A stretch of 64,000 nt of DNA, taken from assembly GCF_004211145.1 (NCBI RefSeq), contig NZ_SEBS01000014.1, forward strand, positions 34,188-98,187. Direction: 5' to 3'. Under the pieces are notes generated by a model. The model had not been told where the DNA came from and ran no database searches. It worked only from the letters and a program-made list of their open reading frames with translations. Position numbers and translations under genes: made by a program. This document shows positions 43,063-51,800 of this stretch, in pieces. The stretch's first letter is position 1; each line of letters starts with the position of its first letter. The stretch comes from Flavobacterium sp. GTDB lineage: Bacteria; Bacteroidota; Bacteroidia; Flavobacteriales; Flavobacteriaceae.

Positions 43063-44916
43063 ATGAAAAAAGACATCATCCTTTTAATTTTATTTATCTC
43101 AGGAATCATCGCGCTGTGGTTCAGTGGAAGTTCGTTTTCATCGGACGCCGACTACAGTCCCGTGAATACGTTTTTGTCAACTTCTAATTCCGACTTGATG
43201 GAATCGGTTAAAAAACTCGACGAGGCCGCACATGCGTTCCATAAGAATCCCGCATCGGGCGAAGACGTCAAGAAAGCAATTGCGCAAACTCGCCTCGACT
43301 ACAAAAAAGTCGAATTTTACCTCGCTTTCTATTACCCCGAATTCACGACAGGATATCTCAATGGCGCGCCATTGCTGCAACCCGAAGCCGAAGGAAACGT
43401 GATGAACATCAAGGAACCCGAAGGTTTGCAAGTGCTCGATGAAATGGCCGGCATGGACGACGCCGAACTCAAAGCGGAACGCAGCAAACTCGTAGTCCTG
43501 ACGCAAAAACTCGTCGTGAGTTACGGCATGCTTTTCAACGGTCTACAAAAACGCAATTACGCGCAATTCGCCGAAATCGATGCGATGCGCCTACAACTCA
43601 TACGGATTTTCTCGCTGGGCGTAAGCGGTTTCGACACGCCCGGAACGCTCAATGGAATCGCGGAATCGGCGGTTTCGCTTGAAGGCATGCGAACGTTCTT
43701 CAAACTGCAGTCGGGACAATCTTTTTACGCCGATATCGACAGCCGTTTTGAAGCCGCGATCGATTATTTGAACGCGAATCCCGATTTCAATTCGTTCGAC
43801 CGGTTGGCTTTCTTCAAGCAGCATATCGACCCGTTGTACAAGGCGCTCGGAAAAACGGGACTGGCGCGAAATCCGGATGTCGACCTCGAAAAATTCTCGT
43901 CCTGGAATCCGCGCAGCGAATCGATTTTCGATGCCGATTTCCTGAATCCGTACTTCTTCACCGAACTCACAAAAATTGAAAACAACGCCGCACTCGAAAC
44001 GCTCGGAAAAAAGTTATTTTACGATAAGAATCTTAGTTCCGACGGAAAAATGAATTGCGCAAGTTGCCACAATCCGCAATTGGCGTTCACCGATGGGAAG
44101 CCGAAATCCGAGAGCAACGTTTCAGGGAAAACTGTTTTGCGCAATTCTCCGACGCTGCTGAATTCAGTGTACGCCGACCGGTATTTCTACGATTTGCGCG
44201 CCTTCGGGCTCGAACAACAGGCCGAACACGTGTTGTTCAACAAAGAGGAATTCAACACGCATTATCAAAATATCCTCGATAAACTGAATTCGGACGTATC
44301 GTATTCGGAACTCAGCAAAAAAGCACTCAAGAAAAACAAGACCGATCGCGATGTCGTGATCAAGGCGCTTTCGTCGTATGTATTGTCGCTGCAATCGCAC
44401 AACAGCGCATTCGACCGGTTCGCGAGAGGCGAAACAAGCCAGATTCCCGACGACGTTTATAAAGGTTTCAATTTGTTCATGGGAAAGGCGAATTGTGCGA
44501 CATGTCATTTCGTGCCGACGTTTTCAGGGCTCGTTCCACCTTTGTACAACGAGAACGAAAGCGAGGTTTTGGGCTTGCAGCAACATCCGAAAACAAAACT
44601 CGCCGATACTGACTTGGGCCGAATCAACAACAAGACAGCGGTCGAGAAAAACGCATGGATCTTCAACCAATCGTTCAAGACCGTTACGGTCCGCAACAGC
44701 GGCTTGACGGCGCCTTATTTCCACAACGGCGCGTATTCGACACTCGAAGAAGTCATGGATTTCTACAACAAAGGCGGCGGTTTGGGACTTGGTTTGCCCG
44801 TGAGCAACCAGACACTTTCAGGCGATGCGCTTGATTTGTCGGAAAACGAAGTAAAACAGGTGATCGCGTTTTTGAACGCTTTGAGCGACAACCCGTACGC
44901 CGAGCAAAAAAATTAA
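43063..44916 (+). CDS. Di-haem cytochrome c peroxidase (MauG/CcpA family) with an N-terminal helical domain
   Basis: The 617-residue product has an N-terminal membrane anchor or signal (IILLILFISGIIALWF), a helical region of about 270 residues that resembles an imelysin-like domain, and then a di-haem peroxidase domain. The two haem c sites are CASCH (about 331) and CATCH (about 478). Partner motifs include GKKLFYDKNLSSDGKMN and FHNGAYSTLEEVMDFYNKGGG. Such proteins reduce peroxide or oxidise other proteins in the periplasm. The N-terminal fusion is seen in iron-related flavobacterial proteins, so a role in metal or oxidant handling is possible. Confidence 0.9.
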   Translation: MKKDIILLILFISGIIALWFSGSSFSSDADYSPVNTFLSTSNSDLMESVKKLDEAAHAFHKNPASGEDVKKAIAQTRLDYKKVEFYLAFYYPEFTTGYLNGAPLLQPEAEGNVMNIKEPEGLQVLDEMAGMDDAELKAERSKLVVLTQKLVVSYGMLFNGLQKRNYAQFAEIDAMRLQLIRIFSLGVSGFDTPGTLNGIAESAVSLEGMRTFFKLQSGQSFYADIDSRFEAAIDYLNANPDFNSFDRLAFFKQHIDPLYKALGKTGLARNPDVDLEKFSSWNPRSESIFDADFLNPYFFTELTKIENNAALETLGKKLFYDKNLSSDGKMNCASCHNPQLAFTDGKPKSESNVSGKTVLRNSPTLLNSVYADRYFYDLRAFGLEQQAEHVLFNKEEFNTHYQNILDKLNSDVSYSELSKKALKKNKTDRDVVIKALSSYVLSLQSHNSAFDRFARGETSQIPDDVYKGFNLFMGKANCATCHFVPTFSGLVPPLYNENESEVLGLQQHPKTKLADTDLGRINNKTAVEKNAWIFNQSFKTVTVRNSGLTAPYFHNGAYSTLEEVMDFYNKGGGLGLGLPVSNQTLSGDALDLSENEVKQVIAFLNALSDNPYAEQKN

Positions 44917-45037
44917 CGTTTTCGGCGTAAAACGCGTAAAACTCGTGTTCCGGATTCTAAAATCTTAAGAAACTTTACATGAAATCTGCATCACCAAAAT
45001 GGTGAGCGTGTTTATTTTTACGTCAAACGTATTTGCC

Positions 45038-45337
45038 ATGCCACTTTTTTGTTTTTACATCCTCAGCAACGCGTCGCGCACTTTCCTGTTGGTTGGCGCG
45101 ACCGAAAATCTCAACCGACAATTTACGGATCACGAAATCCTGGCCTGTTCTTTCTCAAAAGAAATCCAGCCCGCGCACTTGATTTACTTTGAGAATTACA
45201 CGACGCTCAAGTCGGCGCGATCGAGGGCAGAACAAGTGAAAACGTGGTGCGATTGCAAGAAATGGCGACTGATCATGCAGGCCAATCCGTTACTCAACGA
45301 ACTTTTACATCTCGATGCCGAAACATCGGCCGCTTAA
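45038..45337 (+). CDS. Small GIY-YIG-like protein with altered second motif
   Basis: The 99-residue product has the layout of small GIY-YIG nuclease proteins: CFYILSNASRTFLLVGATENL at the N-terminus, the Arg-containing LNRQFTDHE helix, LIYFENYTTLKSARSRAEQVKTW with the conserved Glu, and ANPLLNELL. In place of the usual Y-[IV]-G the sequence reads L-V-G, so the tyrosine of the second motif is missing. Catalysis may be lost or weakened. The ATG at 45038 is preferred because the family begins just before the first strand; an upstream ATG at 44999 is possible. Confidence 0.65.
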   Translation: MPLFCFYILSNASRTFLLVGATENLNRQFTDHEILACSFSKEIQPAHLIYFENYTTLKSARSRAEQVKTWCDCKKWRLIMQANPLLNELLHLDAETSAA

Positions 45338-45373
45338 CCGCGAATTGTTTATTTTTAGACAAATTTAAAATCC

Positions 45374-45727
45374 ATGTCAGTAGAACAAACAGCCATTCGT
45401 TGGATGGACGCCTTCAACGCAAAAAACCTCGACCGATTACTCGACCTTTATGATGACGACGCGCAACATTACAGCCCGAAGTTAAAAATCCGCCAACCGG
45501 AAACCAATGGTTTGGTGAAAGGAAAAGACGCGATGCGCGCTTGGTGGCAAGATGCTTTTCACCGACTGCCGACCTTGTTCTACAAAGTGACATCGCTTAC
45601 CGCAAACGAGCATCAGGTTTTCATGGAATACGTGCGCGAACTCGAAGGCGAAGACGATTTGCTGGTCGCGGAAGTGCTTGAAGTCTTGGATGGAAAAATC
45701 GTTTCGTCCCGCGTTTATCACGGATAA
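45374..45727 (+). CDS. NTF2-like (SnoaL-like) protein
   Basis: The 117-residue product has the cone-shaped fold pattern: RWMDAFNAKNLDRLLDLYDDDAQHYSP at the start, GKDAMRAWWQDAFHRLPTL in the middle and strands VFMEYVRELEG and KIVSSRVYHG at the end. NTF2-like proteins bind small molecules or act as isomerases; the substrate is unknown. Confidence 0.85.
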   Translation: MSVEQTAIRWMDAFNAKNLDRLLDLYDDDAQHYSPKLKIRQPETNGLVKGKDAMRAWWQDAFHRLPTLFYKVTSLTANEHQVFMEYVRELEGEDDLLVAEVLEVLDGKIVSSRVYHG

Positions 45728-45780
45728 CGATTTTAGTTTGAGTGGATTTTTCGTTTTTCGGGTTGTAAAAAAATTACAAT

Positions 45781-46302
45781 ATGAGAAAACTACTGTTGAT
45801 TTTTTCGCTGTTTTGGGCACTTTCGGGTTTCGCGCAGCATGCCGATTTTAACACTGACGGTCGTACGCTCATCGCCATAAAACAAAAAGATGTTTTAGTC
45901 TGGAAAACCGATACGTTAAAGCTCAAGGCATTTTTGACGAATATTCATTTCCCAAAAAAGGAAATTGATTTCGACAGGATTGCGATCAAATCCAAGAGCA
46001 CGATCGGAGAGAAAAAAGAAACCTTTTGGTATTTGGAGCTTTCAAAAAAGTCGGCGAACAAAGTGATTCTGCGTTGGGTTGAGAAACTTGGAAATGAATT
46101 TTATCTCGAGGAAATCCCGGGCTCCGATGGTTATTTCGTGCTGACATCGGCAATGATTTCAGGCAAAGATTGCGAACCGAACGTATACGTTATCGACGGA
46201 AAACGCATTTGGATGTTTGGAACCGACCCGAGATGCTTCGCTCCGGGATATAAGTCGCCTTGTGAAATCTCAAAGGGTTTGAATACCGACGGTTATCGGT
46301 AA
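45781..46302 (+). CDS. Exported hypothetical protein
   Basis: The 173-residue product has a signal peptide (LLLIFSLFWALSGFAQ) and then a beta-rich domain (GRTLIAIKQKDVLVWKTDTLKLKAF). Two Cys occur near the C-terminus (SGKDCEPN, RCFAPGYKSPCEIS), a pattern that could form a disulfide. No family is recognised. It stands alone, followed by a weak hairpin at about 46310-46333. Confidence 0.65.
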   Translation: MRKLLLIFSLFWALSGFAQHADFNTDGRTLIAIKQKDVLVWKTDTLKLKAFLTNIHFPKKEIDFDRIAIKSKSTIGEKKETFWYLELSKKSANKVILRWVEKLGNEFYLEEIPGSDGYFVLTSAMISGKDCEPNVYVIDGKRIWMFGTDPRCFAPGYKSPCEISKGLNTDGYR

Positions 46303-46337
46303 CCATAAAAAAACCCGCTTCTCAGCAGGTCTTTGTG

Positions 46338-46628
46338 TTATGAAAGGAAAATATCGATTCCCTTTTTTCTTGTTCGGATTTTCTCGATCTGACGTTTGTA
46401 GAACGCCCAGGTTATGATTTCAAGAGCCGCTTCCTCGCTGACTTCGTGAGCCGTCTGAAAGTGGAAGTTCAGTAGCAGTGCATTTTTGTCGGCGTCTGAG
46501 ACAGTGGTCGGTGCGCCGCAGTAATCGACGTTCGGATTGTCGAGTTGCTCAAAAACAAATTCACGTAATTCCTTATCATTTGGGATTTTGCTCCCGTTGC
46601 ATTTCAAAATCAGATTTTGCGCTTTCAT
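46338..46628 (-). CDS. Hypothetical protein
   Basis: The 96-residue product (MKAQNLILKCNGSKIPNDKEL) is a mixed alpha/beta small protein with a basic C-terminus (YKRQIEKIRTRKKGIDIF). No domain is recognised. The gap from here to the integrase (547 bp) holds repeat copy B, a small hairpin, the left attachment site and an arm-type repeat. Confidence 0.55.
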   Translation of the reverse strand: MKAQNLILKCNGSKIPNDKELREFVFEQLDNPNVDYCGAPTTVSDADKNALLLNFHFQTAHEVSEEAALEIITWAFYKRQIEKIRTRKKGIDIFLS

Positions 46629-46737
46629 CGTGTTTGTATTTTTGGCTAAAATAATCCCGCGACGAGGTTTTCACCTTACATATTAAGATACGGACGTTGT
46701 ACGATTTGAAATCGGTGATCTGGAATTTGTTGCGTTA

Positions 46738-46872
46738 AGGATAGCAGCGGCAGCCCGTGAGTCAAAGCTGCTGTTTGCCACGGCGCCGGCCGGCGACCAA
46801 AGGAAGCCGCGCGGGCGCCGATGGGAAACGCGGCTTTGGCTTGCGGCTACAGCGGATAGCCTGGCGGCGCTT
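46738..46872 (+). repeat. Dispersed structured repeat, copy B
   Basis: Opens GATAGCAGCGGCAGCCCG and ends GGCTACAGCGGATAGCC, with a GC-rich middle (GGCGCC ... GGCGCC). Its 19-nt centre at 46792-46810 matches copy A at 18 positions. It lies about 90 bp outside the island's left end. Confidence 0.65.
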
Positions 46873-46961
46873 GGTCGTGATTGTTGCCGTTGATAGTTTC
46901 GCCGCAACGCCAAACTCGAAACTTCTAAAAATAAAAAAAGCTCCTCGTTATGAGAAGCTTT

Positions 46962-46976
46962 GTGCGGATAATAGGA
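46962..46976. other. Attachment site, left end (attL)
   Basis: GTGCGGATAATAGGA is identical to 60611-60625 in the tRNA-Leu 3' end. Similarity continues weakly for about 10 more bases (AACCCTA against AACCTA). No tRNA body is present here. Confidence 0.8.
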
Positions 46977-47106
46977 GCGCAACCCTAATTTAAAGACATT
47001 TCAAAGAATTAACCCATCACCAACAAAATCAATACACACCCTATGTTTAAAAGCCTTTTGCAACATTATCAAATTTCAATAAATTTCATTAGGTTAACGT
47101 TTAATA

Positions 47107-47123
47107 GGGGAATATTAGGGGAA
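47107..47123. repeat. Arm-type direct repeat near the island's left end
   Basis: GGGGAATATTAGGGGAA matches 60538-60554 at 16 of 17 positions. Position near both ends and close to the integrase gene suggests an integrase or excisionase binding site. Confidence 0.6.
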
Positions 47124-47151
47124 ACTGCTAGGGGATTTTTTTTAAATATCG

Positions 47152-47159
47152 TACCTTTG
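47152..47159 (+). promoter_or_regulatory. Putative -7 promoter box of the integrase gene
   Basis: TACCTTTG lies 16 nt before the ATG at 47176, which supports that start. Confidence 0.65.
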
Positions 47160-47175
47160 GGAAAAGATATTAAGT

Positions 47176-48486
47176 ATGGCAACCGCACGATACCGACTGA
47201 AAGCTCAAAGTGGATGGACAACGATTTATCTTCGATTTAAAGAGGGAAAAAAGTTTGATGCTGAATATTCTATCGGCATTAGAATTCCTGCTGAAAGATG
47301 GAGTGATACAAAGCAACAAGTTTTACCTACACATGAAGTTGCCTTCAAAGAAATAAATCAGCGCCTAAAAGAACTAGATACATATATTAACGGTCAATGC
47401 AGTATCTCAGTTTTAGCGGGAAACACTATTGATTCTAAATGGGTAAAAGAAAAAATTAATATTTTCCTTAATCGCGAAACGAATAGCGAGGATGTAGATA
47501 AATTGATTTTTTTCTCCAATTACGTTGAAAGCTTTATTAAAAGTGCCCACACGAAAAAGACTAAAAAGAATACTACCCTAAAACCGAGGACTATACAGCA
47601 CTACCAAACTTCTTTGAATAAGATTTTATCATTTGAAAACTTTTCGGGTAGGCGTTTAAAAATCTCAGACATAAACCTGAAATTTCATAGTGCTTTTATT
47701 GACTACTTGGAAAATGAAGAGCGTTTGAACCCCAACACCATTGGTGGTTATATTGATGACATAAAAATGTTTTGCAGCGTTGGCGACAAAAAAGGAATTG
47801 GGTTTCCAAATGACTATAAGCTTTCGGATTTTTACAGTCCGTCCAACAAAACCAATGACATTTATCTTACCGAGGAAGAGATTAATAAAATTTACGAATG
47901 CAACTTTGAGCAGGACTATTTAAATAATGCTAAGGATTGGTTTGTTATCGGGTTAAGAACTGGCTTTAGAGTTTCCGACTTTCTAAAGCTATCAAAAAAC
48001 AATATCAAGGACGGGTTTATTGAAAAAGTCACTGTAAAAACAGAATATCCAGTTATACTCCCCATTCATGACCAAGTTCAAAGCATTCTTGATAAAAGAG
48101 ACGGGGAATTTCCCAGGCAAATTAGTGACCAAAAGTTTAATACCTATATCAAGGAAATTGCAAGGAAAGCAGGTCTGACACAAATTGTTGATGGTGCAAA
48201 ATTAATTCCCCTTGAAACGTCTAATACATCAAAAACAGTTGTTCACCGCAAGTCGCATGGAAAATTTCCAAAATATGAGTTAGTCACCTCGCACATTTGC
48301 CGCAGGTCGCTTGCAACAAATCTTTATGGCAAAGTTGATACTCTCACACTTATGAAGCTAACTGGGCATTCGACCGAAGCTCAGTTTTTAAACTATATTA
48401 AAATTACGCCGCGAGAGTATGCTGAAAGATTAAGAGCTTACTGGAATAGTCAGCAAATCTTGAAAAAAAATACTGAAAATTCTTAG
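47176..48486 (+). CDS. Tyrosine-type site-specific integrase
   Basis: The 436-residue product has an N-terminal arm-binding region (ATARYRLKAQSGWTTIYLRF), a SAM-like core-binding domain (about 100-205, FVESFIKSAH-type helices, TIQHYQTSLNKILSFENF) and a catalytic domain. Catalytic residues are the first Arg in IGLRTGFRVSDF (about 260), H-x-x-R in SHICRRSLATNLY (about 372), the His in LTGHSTEAQ and the nucleophile Tyr in FLNYIKI (about 406). All are present, so it appears active. It integrates the island into the tRNA-Leu 3' end next to it. Confidence 0.95.
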   Translation: MATARYRLKAQSGWTTIYLRFKEGKKFDAEYSIGIRIPAERWSDTKQQVLPTHEVAFKEINQRLKELDTYINGQCSISVLAGNTIDSKWVKEKINIFLNRETNSEDVDKLIFFSNYVESFIKSAHTKKTKKNTTLKPRTIQHYQTSLNKILSFENFSGRRLKISDINLKFHSAFIDYLENEERLNPNTIGGYIDDIKMFCSVGDKKGIGFPNDYKLSDFYSPSNKTNDIYLTEEEINKIYECNFEQDYLNNAKDWFVIGLRTGFRVSDFLKLSKNNIKDGFIEKVTVKTEYPVILPIHDQVQSILDKRDGEFPRQISDQKFNTYIKEIARKAGLTQIVDGAKLIPLETSNTSKTVVHRKSHGKFPKYELVTSHICRRSLATNLYGKVDTLTLMKLTGHSTEAQFLNYIKITPREYAERLRAYWNSQQILKKNTENS

Positions 48487-48891
48487 ATTTTTTACGACCC
48501 CAGAACCCTTTAGTGCATTTTTAAATTTAGCAACAGGGGGGCGAGGTAAAAATAATGCCTTATCCAGCAGTCATACGGAACGACCTTTTGAATGTATACG
48601 AGGAGCCAAAAATATAAATAATAGTATAATAAGATATACGCCTATGTTGGCAGAAAGAATCAATCTCAATTTAAAGGCGAAATTACGGCCTATAGGGGTA
48701 GGTAGAAATACTCCTACACGCAATTTTGCATACCAGTTTAATTATAAATTTTATAATATATTAGAGAAGAACGTGTTCATGTTAAGGCAAAAATTTAAAA
48801 AAATGTTTGATAATATTGCTTCAGAGTCGACACTTTATTTTTAGGACTCTATCCAATTCGAACTAATATTTTCGTAATATGTTTTTAAAAT
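48487..48891. other. Non-coding stretch, 405 bp
   Basis: AT-rich sequence between the integrase and the convergent ATPase gene. A 66-codon frame at 48644-48844 has no recognisable product and no promoter box. A run of six G lies near 48535. I see no supported feature. Confidence 0.5.
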
Positions 48892-51800
48892 TTATTGCTC
48901 CCACTTAAATTTAATTATAAAATTATCATTGTACACTTTAAGTTTTTCGTTCGAAAATAATGACTCATCCTTTTTAAATTTGAAGGGAGACTTAATGTGT
49001 CTTAGTGTGGGTTCGTTGCTTAGCGGACTTTCAATAATAAGCAAATCATATCGTTCAGGAAATTCCATTGCTTTTTTTATTTCATCCTTACTCATATAGA
49101 TTCCACTATTAATATTTGAAGTTCCTTTTACTTCAATAAACCTCACTTTCCCTTTATCATTTAATTCCATATCGTATCCCATTCCAGCCTCTCGTGTAAT
49201 AAATTTCTCGGGGTAAGCTCGATTGGCATTTTCGGATACCCAGTTGACGTTTTTCTCCCCGTATTTATTTGTAAGTTTGTGATAGCAGATTAATTCTGCA
49301 ATAAAACCGATTTGTTCCTCATTTTTTGTATCGAAGCGTAATTTGCGGCCTTTACTTCTCTTCCCAGGTCTATTGTCGTTACTTTGCTCTTCCGCCGCGA
49401 CAGTCTTACTAACGTTCAATTTGATTTTCGCAAAATTTAAATCCGCAAGGACTTTTTTTGCCAAGAATTCGAAATCGTCGTACTCAATAGTTTCCCCTCG
49501 AAATTTTACCTGGCTAGTCGAGCTATTACCCGAGGAATTGATTTCGGAATTAAAAATGCCTATACGTCTAAGGAGTTCCACTGACTCTCCAAATAACAAT
49601 AACGCCTGAAAACTTTTCAACTCTCTAAGTCTTTCGGGGATTATAATATTTTGCTCCTTAAGTACCCTGATTGTTTCACCTATCTTTTCTTCGATAGAAA
49701 ACACCTCGTCATTTGACTGACAATTAATTGAAAACAAATTGAAAATGAGGCCTTTGAAATATAATTCAAAATCTAATACAAATGGTTCACTAACATTATA
49801 CTTTAAACTATTGTAATCGTCTATTGAATCAAAATACTGTTCTTTTTCATTAATATCTTGATTCTCTAATTTTCTATAAAGCTCGAAAGAGAAAATGTTT
49901 CTATTTAGAATCTTTAAGTCCTCGAATTTGCTTTTAAAAAAAGGTAATAGATCTAATCCGGAGTAGTGTCGTACGAATATTTTGTAATCAATTTTAAACT
50001 TCGTAAATAGATTATATATAAGTTCTTGAGATGACAATTCCTCCAATTGATTAAATACATCATTTGATTCAATTTGTTCAATACAAGAAACATCAACTTT
50101 TGATAGATTTTTGAGAAAGATATTGAGGTCATGTTCGGTGCCAATATCTTTAATTTTCTTAGATTTTAGCGACATAGAAAATGCACGCCAAAAGGATAGT
50201 CTAGCATCGTCCACAATGTTTAATTGATTTTTCGCAGCTTGAATGTCAGTGTTATCATCCATTTGCGTGTAACTTAATAATCTAGCCTCTCGTCTTATTT
50301 CAGATTTAGAATAAAGGTCATGTATGAAATCTGTGTATTCCTCCGTTTCGAGGACAGTAGAAAAAATTTCGGCAATAGATTGACAAAACTGGTTAGACTC
50401 CCGCAGTTCGTGGTGTGAGACGACAGAATCAGGCACAGAAATATAAAACAAATTTCTCTTTTGCGTTATATACTCAAATTTTTCTAGCTCGAAATTAGTT
50501 GCGATGTTGTCATGTTTGAAAGAAGTTTCAATATCATTTGCGAGAATAATTTTTATTCTTTTAAGTCTATTAGCAATTTCATGATTTGTATCCTTATACA
50601 TCCGTAAAACATATATTAGTCCCTTAAACCTTTCTATTTCATTCTGAAAATTATCGTTTAAAATACTTTTTTTAGGTTCGCCAGCTATAATGAAGAAAAT
50701 ATCTTTGAGCCTCTTAACTCCGAAAAGTTTTTCAATTTTCTGCGCTCCCTGTTTACTATCAATCATTGCTAGCGGGAACAATTTCAAAACGTTGTTGCCG
50801 TAAGATTTCGTCGGAATGTAATAACTGTTGGAAACAGGAAAGTATTCCATCTTTTTCCCTTTTTGACAAAACATCGAACCATTTTTCACGAAGTCGGTAT
50901 AAGTTGGGTGATGAACGTCTATTCTGTTTTCATTAAAATTACTAATTATCTCACGATAAATTTTCCTAGCAGCCTTTCCGTTTACATCTGATTTCGGGAG
51001 TGACATCAGCATCGTATAGAGTGATGATATTGAAAACGAGCTTATTTCTCGATGAACACCAACTAATAGTAAATAATTTTGAATTACATCCTCTGGCACG
51101 TCTAACTTATCTGCTATTTTAGTTAAATCAAGTTTCGGTTTTTCGACGAAAGGACTAAACTCATCGGTGATTGTTTTTGACAAGCAACAGGTGTCAGGTA
51201 TTGATTTTTTTGAAGACGAAATTACGGGCAACCATGGCGTAGTAGCAAACAGCCATTTTGTAAATGACCTCATGTTCGATTTCGAAATGAACCTATAGTT
51301 AGTTTTGCCTATAATATCCACATACATCGTCGTATCTGAAAGTATTTCACAATTCCCTTCAAGGGTCTTTTTAAGATTATCGTCTGCCCTTATCCATGCA
51401 AAAATTAACTCCGGCTTTGACTTGGCGAGTATCTTTCTAATATCATCAAAATAGCCTACTTTGATTTTAGTTATTCCCCTTAGTACGCCATTCAAATGGT
51501 TAAAATCATCGTAAAGCTCCCCATGTTCAAGTCGCTTTCTATAATCATAATTTCTTAGGGCATGTTCCTTAAAATCATTAAATTCAGAAGTTTTCCGTTC
51601 AAGTTCTAAAATTTGATAACGAGGGATTTCTACAACTCCAAGCCAATGAAAATACTTTCGAAGAATTTCAATATTTTCGTTTTCTAATTCCAACAGAAGT
51701 GGGGAAGCTAATATCTTAGTCTTATCATAACTATACAATTGCTCAATCAAATTATTACCATAATCAATCCCGAAATATACTTCGGAACATAGTTTGACTT

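Noticed and set aside
46310..46333. Intrinsic terminator after the 173-residue exported protein
   Set aside because: The stem (ACCCGCT against AGCAGGT) has a mismatch and only a short T-run; too weak to list as a feature.
48644..48844. 66-codon frame after the integrase
   Set aside because: No family, no promoter box and atypical composition; treated as non-coding.
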